NCBI GenBank assembly: GCA_965247705.1
Contig: CBDFHV010000005.1
Span: 1-33,055 of the forward strand
Length of the DNA: 33,055 nucleotides
Direction: 5' to 3'
From: CBDFHV01 sp965247705
GTDB lineage: Bacteria > Pseudomonadota > Alphaproteobacteria > Rhodospirillales > CAMCUA01
Translations under genes and position numbers: made by a program
Notes under the pieces: model-generated
What the model saw: only the letters and a program-made list of their open reading frames with translations
The model's database searches: none
What the model was told of the DNA's origin: nothing
Shown: positions 25,287-33,055 of the stretch, in pieces
Layout of the letters: every line of letters starts with the position of its first letter
Numbering within the stretch: the first letter of the stretch is position 1

Positions 25287-26276
25287 ATGCTGACGTACAT
25301 CGTCCGCCGGATCTCGCTGATGATTCCGACACTGATCTTCATCTCCATGATCAGTTTCGTCATCATCCAGCTGCCGCCCGGCGACTGGGTGACCAACCTG
25401 GCGGTACAGCTCCGCTCCCAGGGCGGCGCCGCCTCCATGGAGGCACTGCAGGCGTTGCGGGACCGCTACGGCCTCGACGAGCCCGTCTACAAGCAGTACC
25501 TGATGTGGGTCGCGGGATTCCCGCGCGGCGATTTCGGCATCGCCATGAGCTTCCACGACACGCCGGTGGCTGAAATCGTCGGGCCACGACTGGTGATGTC
25601 GCTTGTTCTTTCCCTGAGTACCCTGTTCGTGGTGCTGGGCATTGCCATCCCCTTCGGCATCCAGGCGGCGGTCCACAAGAATTCGGTCCTCGACTACGCT
25701 CTGTCCTTCTTCGCCTTCGTCAGCCTCTCGATCCCCCATTTCGTCACCGCGCTGGCGATCCTGTTCGTCTCCGTCTTCTACTTCAATGTTCAGACCCTGG
25801 GCGGCCTCTATTCGCCCGAGTACATCGGCGCGCCGTGGACCTGGGATAAGATCCTGGACATGCTGCGCCATATGCCGGCCCCCATGCTGGCCATCGGTCT
25901 GGGCGGACTGGCCGGCACCATGCGCATCATGCGCGGCAACCTCTTGGACGTTCTCTCCCAGCAGTACATCGAGACGGCGCGGGCCAAGGGACTGCGCGAA
26001 CGGGTGGTCGTCTACAAGCACGCCGCCCGCATCGCCGTGAACCCCATCATCAGTCGGGTCGGCATCCATCTGCCGGAAATCATCGGCGGCGAGGTCATCG
26101 TGTCGGTGATCCTCAGTCTGCCGACCCTGGGGCCCTTGTTCCTGCGTTCCATCATCGCCCAGGACATGTACCTGGCCGGCACGATCCTGATCCTTTTCGG
26201 GATGATTCTGCTGATCGGTAACCTGATTGCCGACATCGTCCTGGCCTGGTCCGACCCGCGGATTGCCTATGACTGA
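25287..26276 (+). CDS. Dipeptide/oligopeptide-type ABC permease (DppB-like)
   Basis: 329 residues from ATG 25287 (MLTYIVRRISLMIPTLIFISMISFVIIQLPPGD), the classical DppB start with an N-terminal membrane helix and PPGD. Also seen: RYGLDEPVYKQYLMWVAGFPRGDFGIAMSF, then the permease core with MRIMRGNLLDVLSQQYIETARAKGLRERVVVYKHAARIAVNPIISRVG, which is the EAA-type loop (ARAKGL) that contacts the ATPase. Five or six further membrane segments are evident. No ribosome site is obvious: MITE C is inserted just upstream and the remaining leader is GGCTCGTACCGCC. It overlaps the next permease gene by 8 bases, so the two are translationally coupled. Intact frame. Confidence 0.85.
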   Translation: MLTYIVRRISLMIPTLIFISMISFVIIQLPPGDWVTNLAVQLRSQGGAASMEALQALRDRYGLDEPVYKQYLMWVAGFPRGDFGIAMSFHDTPVAEIVGPRLVMSLVLSLSTLFVVLGIAIPFGIQAAVHKNSVLDYALSFFAFVSLSIPHFVTALAILFVSVFYFNVQTLGGLYSPEYIGAPWTWDKILDMLRHMPAPMLAIGLGGLAGTMRIMRGNLLDVLSQQYIETARAKGLRERVVVYKHAARIAVNPIISRVGIHLPEIIGGEVIVSVILSLPTLGPLFLRSIIAQDMYLAGTILILFGMILLIGNLIADIVLAWSDPRIAYD

Positions 26277-27432
26277 TCTCCGCCAGTGGAACCTTGGCCG
26301 ACTGTGGGCTTGGGCTCGCCCGCGACGCCGGCCGGCGGACGATACGTTCCGGCTGCTGAGCGTCCGCCAGCTCATGTGGCGCAAGTTCCTGCGCCACCGC
26401 ATGGCCGTCGTCTGCGGCGTGGTTCTGATATTTCTGTACGCCGTCATCGCGTTTTCCGGCTTCTTTTCGCCCTACGCCTTCGCCAAGGCCAACTACCGCT
26501 ACTTGTATGCGCCGCCCCAGGGCATCCATTTCTTCGACGAGTCGGGGCAGTTTCACCTGCGGCCCTTCACCTATCGAATAAAGGGCAAGCGGGATCCCCG
26601 GACGACGCGTTTCGTCTATGACACGGACACCAGCAAGAGAGATTCGATCCGGTTCTTCGTACGCGGCCACCGCTACACCATGTTCTATGGCCTGGTCAGC
26701 AGCGATCTCCACCTGTTCGGGGTGGATCGCGGCGGTTCCATCTTTCTCCTCGGCACAGATATGCGGGGTCGCGACATGCTGTCGCGCACCATCGCCGGCG
26801 GCCGCGTATCGTTGACCATCGGCCTCCTGGGCGTCGTCATCATGGTCATCCTGGGCACGGTCATCGGCACCCTTTCCGGCTACTACGGCGGTTGGATCGA
26901 CCAGGGCATCCAACGGGTCATCGAGCTCATTCGCTCCTTTCCCCAGCTGCCCCTGTGGATGGCGATGGCGGCGGTGCTGCCGCCTGAATGGCCATCGATC
27001 TACATATTTTTCGGCATCACCATCGTGCTCGCCCTCATCGAATGGACGGGGCTATCGCGTGAGATTCGCGGCAAGGTACTTTCCTTGCGCACGGCCGAGT
27101 ACGTCGCCGCCTGCGCGGTGGCCGGCGGCGGCACCGGGCGGATCATTTTCGTCCACATGATTCCCAACCTGGCGAGCCATATCCTGGTCACCGCGACCCT
27201 CGCCATTCCAACCATCATCCTTGGCGAAAGCGCGCTGAGCTTCCTCGGGCTCGGCATCCAGGCGCCGATGACGAGCTGGGGGGTGCTTCTCAGCGAGGCC
27301 AACAAGATCGAGGTGTTTCGGCTTTATCCCTGGATGCTGACTCCCGGCATTGCCATCGTTATTTCGGTCCTCAGTTTCAACTTCCTGGGCGACGGCCTCC
27401 GCGATATGGCGGACCCGTTCGCCGGCCGGTGA
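26269..27432 (+). CDS. ABC permease (DppC-like) with extended N-terminal periplasmic insert
   Basis: 387 residues from ATG 26269, which overlaps the stop of the DppB-like gene. After QLMWRKFLRHRMAVVCGVVLIFLYAVIAFSGFFSPY, the usual first helix, there is a long insert (about residues 75-170) with FDESGQFHLRPFTYRIKGKRDP and SDLHLFGVDRGGSIFLLGTDMRGRDMLSRT. GTDMRGRDMLSR is the typical DppC motif. The core GRVSLTIGLLGVVIMVILGTVIG, the EAA loop and ESALSFLGLGIQAPMTSWGVLLSEA are well preserved. Inserts of this kind occur with the long solute-binding proteins and probably form the docking face (inference). It ends at TGA 27430-27432, ten bases before the ATPase gene. Confidence 0.85.
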   Translation: MTDLRQWNLGRLWAWARPRRRPADDTFRLLSVRQLMWRKFLRHRMAVVCGVVLIFLYAVIAFSGFFSPYAFAKANYRYLYAPPQGIHFFDESGQFHLRPFTYRIKGKRDPRTTRFVYDTDTSKRDSIRFFVRGHRYTMFYGLVSSDLHLFGVDRGGSIFLLGTDMRGRDMLSRTIAGGRVSLTIGLLGVVIMVILGTVIGTLSGYYGGWIDQGIQRVIELIRSFPQLPLWMAMAAVLPPEWPSIYIFFGITIVLALIEWTGLSREIRGKVLSLRTAEYVAACAVAGGGTGRIIFVHMIPNLASHILVTATLAIPTIILGESALSFLGLGIQAPMTSWGVLLSEANKIEVFRLYPWMLTPGIAIVISVLSFNFLGDGLRDMADPFAGR

Positions 27433-27441
27433 CGGCGGGGC

Positions 27442-28508
27442 GTGAAGACAAGCATGCCCACGGACTTCACCAGCCCCGAGGCGCCCCCCGACCGAGACGT
27501 CGGCGGCCCCCTGCTCGAAGTGGTCGACCTCAAGACCTACTTCCACACCGAGCAGGGTCTGATAAGGGCAGTGGACGGAGTCAGCTTCGCCGTTCGGGAG
27601 GGCGAAGCGCTCGGCATCGTCGGCGAAAGCGGCTGCGGCAAAAGCATCACCGTGCGCTCGGTGATGCGCCTGATTCCCCAGCCGCCCGGCGAGATCGCGG
27701 GCGGCCGCATCCTCTATTACCGTGATCGCGGCGAAGTGCTCGATATCGCGACCCTGTCACCCCGCGGCCGTAAGATCCGCAGCCTTCGCGGCAACGAGAT
27801 CGCGATGATCTTCCAGGAGCCGATGACCTCTCTCAGCCCCATCTACACCATCGGCGCGCAGATCATGGAAGCGGTTATCCTTCACCAGAAGGTCAGCCAG
27901 CGGGAAGCCCGCGCGCAGGCGATCGATATGCTGCGCCGGGTCAACATCGCGGCCCCGGAGAAGCGGGTGGACGCCTATCAGCACCAGATCAGCGGCGGCA
28001 TGCGCCAGCGGGCGATGATCGCGCTCGCCCTTTCTTGCAACCCCAAACTGCTGATCGCCGACGAGCCGACGACCGCCCTCGACGTGACCATCGAGGCCCA
28101 GATCCTGGTCCTCATCAAGGAGATGCAGCGTACCGAGGGGGGCGTCGCTCATCATGATTACCCACGATCTGGGGGTGATCGCGGAAACGGTCGACAAGGT
28201 GGTGGTGATGTACGTGGGGCAGGTCGTCGAGCGGGGCACGACCCACGAGGTCCTGGAGTATCCAAAACATCCCTACACGGTGGCCTTACTCGAATCCATT
28301 CCGCGCATCGGCCCGGCGCGAAAGGCTGGAGCCCATTACGGGCTCGGTCCCCAACCCCTACCAGGTTCCCAAGGCCTGCCGCTTCGCGCCTCGATGCCCC
28401 CGGGCGATGGATATCTGCCGGCAGCAGGAGCCGCCCGACTATATCGTTGGCCCGGGGCGGGCAGTGAAGTGCTGGCTCTACGACGGCGCGCCCGTGGACG
28501 CGACATGA
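27442..28508 (+). pseudogene. ABC transporter ATPase (DppD-like), two frame breaks
   Basis: Starts at GTG 27442 or ATG 27454. Frame 1 gives the nucleotide-binding site: GESGCGKSITVRSVMRL (Walker A), MIFQEPMTSLSPIYTIG (Q-loop), HQISGGMRQRAMIALALSCNPKLLIADEPTTALDV (signature and Walker B). In a run of six G near 28140 an extra G breaks the frame; the next frame continues with IMITHDLGVIAETVDKVVVMYVGQVVERG (switch His) and KHPYTVALLESIP. Near 28324 one more extra base shifts to LEPITGSVPNPYQVPKACRFAPRCP, the C-terminal oligopeptide-transporter domain, ending at TGA 28506-28508. Corrected length is 354 residues. All catalytic motifs are kept. ATGA overlap with the next gene. Confidence 0.75.
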
Positions 28509-29536
28509 CGGACACCCCGCCACCACCCGCCGACCACCTGGTCGAGGTCGATGACCTGAAAGTTCACTTTCCCATCCGGCGCGGCTTCCTGTCCCGCGAG
28601 GTGGGCCTGGTCAGGGCCGTCGACGGAGTCAGCTTCGCCGTCGCGGCGGGCGAAACCCTGGGCCTGGTCGGCGAAAGCGGGTCGGGCAAGACGACCCTGG
28701 GACGGGCCGTGGTGCGTCTTGTGGAACCAACCTCGGGTTCGGTCCAGGTCCGTCTCAATGGGCGACATGGTGGGACGTCGCATCGCTCGATACCGGAGCG
28801 ATGAAGAACCTGCGGCGCAAGGTATCGATGCTGTTCCAGGACCCCAACTCGTCGCTCAACCCGCGCTTGCGGGTCGGCGACATCGTCGCCGAACCCCTGC
28901 GAATCCACGACATCGGCACCCGCGCCGAACGCCTGGAGCGGGTTCGCGAGCTTCTCGACCGGGTCGGCATGAGCCGCCGATCACGTCAACATGTATCCCC
29001 ACCAGTTCAGCGGCGGCCAGCGCCAACGCATCGGCGTCGCGCGCGCCCTCAGCATCAGCCCCGAGCTTGTGATCTGCGACGAGCCGGTGTCGGCCCTCGA
29101 CGTCTCCGTCCAGGCCCAGGTGCTCAACCTGCTCCTCGACCTTCAGGACGAGTTCAACCTGACCTACATTTTCATCGCCCATGACCTGAGCGTCGTCGAG
29201 TACATCAGCAATCGGGTTATGGTCATGTACCTGGGCCACATCGTCGAGGTCGCGGCGGCCGAGGCGCTCTATCGGCGGCCGCGCCATCCCTACACCGAAG
29301 CCCTGCTGTCGGCGATCCCCAGCCACAAGGTCGGCGTCATGCGGGGCGTCACCATCCCGGGCGGCATTCCCGATCCCTCCAACCCGCCCAGCGGCTGCGT
29401 GTTCCACACCCGCTGTCCCTACGTGCAGGATGTCTGCAAGTCCGAGAAGCCATCGTTGCGGCCGGCGGCCAACGGCACCGGTTCCCACGTGGCCTGCCAC
29501 CGTGCCCAGGACCTGAACCTGCGCGGCTACGAATAG
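28505..29536 (+). pseudogene. ABC transporter ATPase (DppF-like), three frame breaks
   Basis: Starts at ATG 28505, overlapping the previous stop. Frame 1: VEVDDLKVHFPIRRGFLSREVGLVRAVDGVSFAVAAGETLGLVGESGSGKTTLGRAVVRLVEPTSGSV (Walker A). Two extra bases at about 28750-28775 are needed before MKNLRRKVSMLFQDPNSSLNPRLRVGDIVAEPLRIH (Q-loop), and another extra C at about 28984 before NMYPHQFSGGQRQRIGVARALSISPELVICDEPVSALDVSVQAQVL (signature, Walker B). The last part FIAHDLSVVEYISNRVMVMYLG and HPYTEALLSAIP, PSGCVFHTRCPYVQDVC is intact to 29536. With three bases removed the length is exactly 342 codons. It pairs with DppD-like to energise the importer. Confidence 0.75.
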
Positions 29537-29587
29537 GGAAGGCGGGCGTCTGCCGGCGAGTCTCGGACTCCCCTTTGGGACAGGGGC

Positions 29588-29608
29588 GGGCGGGTCTCAG
29601 ACCCGCCC
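29588..29608. terminator. Palindromic terminator after the transporter operon
   Basis: GGGCGGGTCT and AGACCCGCCC are perfect inverted repeats (29588-29597 / 29599-29608). It lies between the convergent dppF-like and dadA-like genes and can act in either direction. It has the same GGTCT-AGACC core as the next palindrome at 29635. Confidence 0.55.
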
Positions 29609-29634
29609 CTACGCAAGGTATTTCAAGGGCGCAG

Positions 29635-29655
29635 GGGCCGGTCTGAGACCGGCCC
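29635..29655. terminator. Second palindromic terminator, facing the dadA-like operon
   Basis: GGGCCGGTCT and AGACCGGCCC pair perfectly around a single G (29635-29644 / 29646-29655). It lies 36 bp beyond the dadA-like stop on the minus strand. Confidence 0.5.
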
Positions 29656-29690
29656 GCTTCTCTTCGTCGAAGCGGCTGGAATGGGGTCGA

Positions 29691-30961
29691 TCAAAACCGC
29701 GCCAGGGTGAGGCCATCAAGATCGATCTCCGGCTCCCCGCCGCAGACCAGGTCGGCGACCAGCTTGGCCGAGGCGCAGGAGGTCGACCAGCCCTGGGGGC
29801 CGTGCCCGACATTGAGAAAAAGATTGGCGATGGACGTCGGCCCCAGAATGGGCGGACCGTCGGGCGAATTGCCCCGGACCCCCGCCCAGCGCACCGGCTC
29901 GGCGGCCTCGACACAACTGGCGAAGGCGGGAAAACAGCTCCAGGACGTTGTCCCACCAGGGCCTGGCAACGGTGTGGATCCGGCGCGATTTCGTATCCCG
30001 TGATCTCGGCCGAGCCGGAGACCCGAAGCCGGTCGCCGAGGCGGATGAGGCCGAACAGTCGCGAATGGTCCCATGACAGCGGTCCGCACCGCGTCGTCCC
30101 AGCCCGCCACCGGCACGGTAACCGTCACCCCCTTCAGCGGACAGACCGGGACCCGCACCCCGACCCGCCGCAAGAGCGGGGCCGTGTAGCTGGCCATGGC
30201 ACGACCACGCTTTCCGCCGATAGGGAGCCCTGGTCGGTAGCCACCGCCGATATGCGCCCGCCCGCCACCTCCAGCCCCTCGACCGCGGTATGCCAGCGGA
30301 AATCGACGCCAAGGTCCGGCAACGTTGGCTCATTACCCGGGCGAACTTGTGGCAGTCGCCGACTTCCTCGCGCGGAAAATGCAGCCCGCCGATCAGGGTG
30401 TCGGCGACCGGGCCCAGGCCGGGTTCCAGACTGGTGCAGGTTTCGCGATCGATCGCCTGGCACGGCATACCGAGGGATTCGAGCTCCACCGCCTCCCGGG
30501 CCGCCGCGTCCATGTCCTGTTGGGTGAGGTAGACCTTGAGGGGCGCCGTGACGCCGCAGGTCGTAATCCCCGTCGGCGATGGCGTTGTCGGCGCGCACCT
30601 GCTCGAAAAGCTCGAGGCCGTAGAGGGTCAGCCGAAGGCTGGTCGCCATGTTGCGGTGGAAACGCGCCTCGGTGCAGTTGCGCAGGAACCGCAACCCCCA
30701 GCCCCACATGTGCGGTATCTGGCCGTAGCGGACCAGGAGCGGCGCATCCTCCTTGCCCAGCCAGCGGAGGACTTTCAGTGGCAATCCTGGCTGCGCCCAC
30801 GGTTCCACCTGGGTGCCGCCGACCACGCCGCCGTTGGCGAAGCTGGTCTCCATGGCCGCCCCGTCCCTGCGGTCCACCACCATCACCTGCTGTCCGCCCC
30901 GGGCCAGGAAGTAGGCGGTCATGACGCCGGCCACGCCGGCGCCGAGGACAATGGCGGTCAT
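29691..30961 (-). pseudogene. D-amino-acid dehydrogenase (DadA-like) FAD enzyme, multiple frame breaks
   Basis: Minus strand from ATG 30961 (MTAIVLGAGVAGVMTAYFLARGGQQVMVVDRRDGAAMETSFANGG), the FAD Rossmann start of DadA. The rest must be pieced from several frames: LKVYLTQQDMDAAAREAVELE, GGLHFPREEVGDCHKFA, DLGVDFRWHTAVEGLEVAGGRI, SYTAPLLRRVGVRVPVCPLKG, SWDHSRLFGLIRLGDRLRVSGSAEITGYE, RWAGVRGNSPDGPPILGPTSIANLFLNVGHGPQGW. I count six single-base breaks (extra near 30545, 30073, 29983, 29925; missing near 30320, 30203), which together restore 422 codons. The family oxidises D-amino acids to 2-oxo acids, passing electrons to the respiratory chain. It overlaps the FAH gene by ATGA. Confidence 0.72.
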
Positions 30962-31821
30962 TGAATCAGATCGGCCGACCAGGCGACGCAGGTCTGGTGC
31001 TGCTCTCCCAGGCCGTCGATGCCCAACGCCACCTGATCGCCCGGTTGCAGGTAGCGGGGCGGGTCCTGCAGCATGCCGATCCCCAGGGGCGTTCCGGTGG
31101 AAATGACGTCTCCCGGAAGCAGGGTCATGAACTGGCCTGATGTAGCTGACGAGATACGGGATCGGGAAGATCATGTCGTCCGTGTTGCCCTGCTGCATCC
31201 GTGTCCCGTTGAGGTCCAGCCACAGGCCGAGGTCATGGGGGTCGGTCACCGCATCCGCCGTCACCAGCCACGGGCCCAGATGGGGCGAAGCCGTCGAAGC
31301 TCTTGCCCTTCGACCAGTTGCCGCCGCGCTCGAACTGGTAATCCCGTTTCCGATAGCTCGTTGCAGACGGTATAGCCGGCGATGGCGGCGGCCGCCGCGG
31401 TCTCGTCCGCGCAGTGGGCGCGGCTGCCGATGACGATGGCGAGTTCCACCTCCCAGTCGGTGCGCTGGGCGCCGCGGGGGATGATGATGGAATCGTCGGG
31501 CCCGCAGAGGCTGCTGGTGGCCTTCATGAACAGGATCGGTTCCGGCGGGTGCTCCATGCCCATCTGGGCGGCGAAGCTCTTGTAGTTCATGCCGACGCCG
31601 ATCACCTTGCCGACCGCCGTCACCGGCGTCCCCAGCCGGGGTTCCCCGTCCACCGCCGGCAGCGTCGAGGGGTCGAGGCGCCCGATGCGGGCAAGCCCGT
31701 CGGGGCCGATGGCGTCGCCTCCGATATCCATCACCTCGGCGCTGAGATCGCGGATTATGCCGTTGGCGTCGATGAGCCCCGGTTTCTCGGACCCCGATGG
31801 GCCAAAGCGAATCAGTTTCAT
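30958..31821 (-). pseudogene. Fumarylacetoacetate hydrolase family protein, three frame breaks
   Basis: Minus strand from ATG 31821 (MKLIRFGPSGSEKPGLIDANGIIRDLSAEV). VIGVGMNYKSFAAQMGMEHPPEPILFMKATSSLCGPDDSIIIPRGAQRTDWEVELAIVIGSRA is the FAH core; the metal-binding E-x-E is in WEVELA. Three extra single bases (about 31350, 31265 and 31134) separate RDYQFERGGNWSKGKSFDGFAPSGP, PWLVTADAVTDPHDLGLWLDLNGTRMQQGNTDDMIFPIPYLVSYI and QFMTLLPGDVISTGTPLGIGM; removing them gives 286 codons ending at TGA 30960-30958. Members hydrolyse or decarboxylate acylpyruvates or open lactone-like products. It lies between two dadA-like genes on the same strand. Confidence 0.75.
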
Positions 31822-31842
31822 CCCATGCCTCCTCTTTTTCCG

Positions 31843-33055
31843 CTAGCGCCCGCCAATCGAATAGCCGGTCATGTCCAGTTCCGGCGGCCGGCCGTCCACG
31901 ATGTCGGCCACCAGCCTTGCCGAGCCGCAGGCCATGGTCCACCCCAGGTGCCCCTGGTCGGTGTTGAAGAACAGGTTGCCATAGCGGGACCGGCCGAGGA
32001 TGGGCGGTCCGTTTGGGGTCACCGGCCGCAGGCAGCAATAGGGTTCCGGCGGCGCCGCCGCCATGCACTGTTCGAGGTCCGGGAACAGGCTGAGGAAAGA
32101 CTGTACGAAGGCGTCGTAGCGGCTCTGGCGGGGCCGGGTGTCGTAGCCGGCGGCCTCGGCGAAACCGGTCAGGCGCAAACGGTCGTCGAACGGGGTGAGG
32201 CCGAACTTGCGCTCCTCGTCGAGCACCGGGATCTCCGGCGCCTCAGGCCACGGCGCCGCCGGCACGGTGATGCTGTAGCCCTTGAGGGGATAGATGGGCA
32301 GGCGGATGCCAACGGTGCGCGACACCACGGGGCTGTCGGCCCCGAGGGACAGAACGTAGTTGTCCGCCGTCAACCGGCCCTTGTTCGTGCGCACCCCGGT
32401 GATCCGGTCGCCGTCGCGCTCCAGGGCCTCGATGGTGGTGTCGAAGCGGAACTCGGCGCCTTTGTCGCGGCAGAATTTCGCGATTCCCATGGCGAACTTC
32501 CGGCAATCGCGGCTTTGTTCGTCGGTGAAAAAGAGGCCGCCCGCCAAGGTATGGATCACCGGCCGCAGACCGGGCAACCGCTGCAGGCACTCCGATGGAC
32601 TTAGAACCTTGAAGTTGAGGCCCCAATCCCGCTGGGTCTCGCAGTCTCTTACCGCGAGATCGAGGGCCTTGGCACTGGAATAAACCTTGAGGCTGCCGGC
32701 GGCACGGCGGTCGTAGGCAATTCCGGCCTCTTCCTGGATTTCGTCCAGCGCCTGGGCACTGTAGAGCGACAAGCGGAGGACATGGCGGGTGTTCTCCCAC
32801 GACGTCTTGGCGCGGCAACTGGCCAGGAACTCCAGTCCCCACCGCCACAGACGCGGAATCTGGCTGGGCCGCAGAAGGATGGGCGCCGATCGGCTACCCA
32901 AAGTCCGCAGGATCTTGAGGGGTACGCCGGGCGCCGACCAGGGGATGGCCTGGCCGATGGCGATGAATCCACCGTTGGCGTAGCTGCATTCCATGGCGCT
33001 GTCGGGCTGGCGGTCGACCAGCGTGACCTCGTGGCCGAGGCGCTGCAGGCAGTAA
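31843..33055 (-). CDS. dadA: D-amino-acid dehydrogenase (DadA-like), 5' end outside window
   Basis: About 404 residues are visible; the frame stays open to the right edge as YCLQRLGHEVTLVDRQPDSAMECSYANGG, i.e. just after the GxGxxG motif. The product follows the DadA plan: SAPGVPLKILRTLG, LRLSLYSAQALDEIQEE, GSLKVYSS, LFFTDEQSRDCRKFAMGIA, EFRFDTTIEALERDGDRITGV, NYVLSLGADSPVVSRTVGIRLPIYPLKGYSITVP, EERKFGLTPFDDRLRLTGFAE, CLRPVTPNGPPILGRSRYGNLFFNTDQGHLGWTMACGSARLVADIV. No frame break. It should oxidise D-amino acids at the membrane. The FAH gene starts 21 bp downstream, so the three genes form an operon. It differs enough from the 29691-30961 copy to be an older paralogue rather than a recent duplicate. 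Confidence 0.85.
   Translation of the reverse strand, partial: YCLQRLGHEVTLVDRQPDSAMECSYANGGFIAIGQAIPWSAPGVPLKILRTLGSRSAPILLRPSQIPRLWRWGLEFLASCRAKTSWENTRHVLRLSLYSAQALDEIQEEAGIAYDRRAAGSLKVYSSAKALDLAVRDCETQRDWGLNFKVLSPSECLQRLPGLRPVIHTLAGGLFFTDEQSRDCRKFAMGIAKFCRDKGAEFRFDTTIEALERDGDRITGVRTNKGRLTADNYVLSLGADSPVVSRTVGIRLPIYPLKGYSITVPAAPWPEAPEIPVLDEERKFGLTPFDDRLRLTGFAEAAGYDTRPRQSRYDAFVQSFLSLFPDLEQCMAAAPPEPYCCLRPVTPNGPPILGRSRYGNLFFNTDQGHLGWTMACGSARLVADIVDGRPPELDMTGYSIGGR

Noticed and set aside
30134..32068. 644-codon minus-strand frame that could look like one large protein
   Set aside because: It is a chance chain of out-of-frame FAH sequence, in-frame FAH pieces and the DadA start; frame breaks in both genes create it.
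1..33055. tRNA, rRNA, CRISPR array, riboswitch or replication origin
   Set aside because: Looked for cloverleaf ends, spaced direct repeats and iteron-like repeats by eye on both strands; none found.

Overview
The window is high-GC DNA from a proteobacterium, most likely an alphaproteobacterium of the Rhodospirillales type. This is inferred from the gene content (TIGR04372 glycosyltransferase, DUF6481, DUF2975 with a small Cro/C1-type regulator, hydantoinase A/B, Dpp-type importer, DadA paralogues, a PEP-CTERM protein) and from GGACTTGTTCC-type intergenic palindromes. No rRNA, tRNA or CRISPR was seen.

Layout. 1-4.7 kb: 3' part of a glycosyltransferase gene; a small DsbD-N-like exported protein (minus); then a plus-strand trio of a small cupredoxin-like exported protein, a MerA/Lpd-like flavoprotein and a TVP38/TMEM64 membrane protein. 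4.7-7.6 kb: an insertion hot spot where a 93-bp miniature element (MITE A) and a complete IS1380-family element lie just 5' of a PEP-CTERM 'choice-of-anchor N' gene. 7.6-14.1 kb: nitronate monooxygenase, palindromic repeats, a broken beta-helix protein gene with a small membrane protein gene, a DUF2975/HTH pair, a DUF6481 coiled-coil protein and a TPR protein. 14.3-20.7 kb: an ICL/PEP-mutase family enzyme, a second miniature element (MITE B), a truncated SDR facing a truncated hyuA, hyuB split by a second MITE A copy, an OsmC-family gene and IS6 debris. 20.7-29.5 kb: an uptake and catabolism operon (family-5 solute-binding protein, PhyH-type dioxygenase, amidohydrolase, [MITE C], two permeases, two ATPases). 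29.7-33 kb: convergent to it, a minus-strand dadA-like / FAH-family / dadA-like set that runs off the right edge.

How the genes may work together (inference): the 15.9-33 kb part reads as one locus for importing an amide- or hydantoin-like compound, opening or hydrolysing it (HyuAB, amidohydrolase), hydroxylating it (PhyH) and oxidising a D-amino acid or imino acid product (DadA) followed by FAH-type cleavage. Much of it is damaged. A deletion removed the divergent SDR/hyuA 5' ends. MITE A splits hyuB exactly at a TA dinucleotide, and removing it restores the reading frame. MITE C sits 13 bp before the first permease start.

Two themes stand out. First, there are three different inverted-repeat miniature elements, two of them clearly flanked by TA; B and C share a blueprint of 33-bp terminal repeats plus two inner hairpins. 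Second, single-base indels are very unevenly spread: about 14 in 27.4-31.8 kb against none in 17.8-27.4 kb, plus exact 7-bp and 14-bp tandem duplications in two other genes. Whether the single-base indels are real gene decay or local consensus error cannot be settled from the sequence alone.
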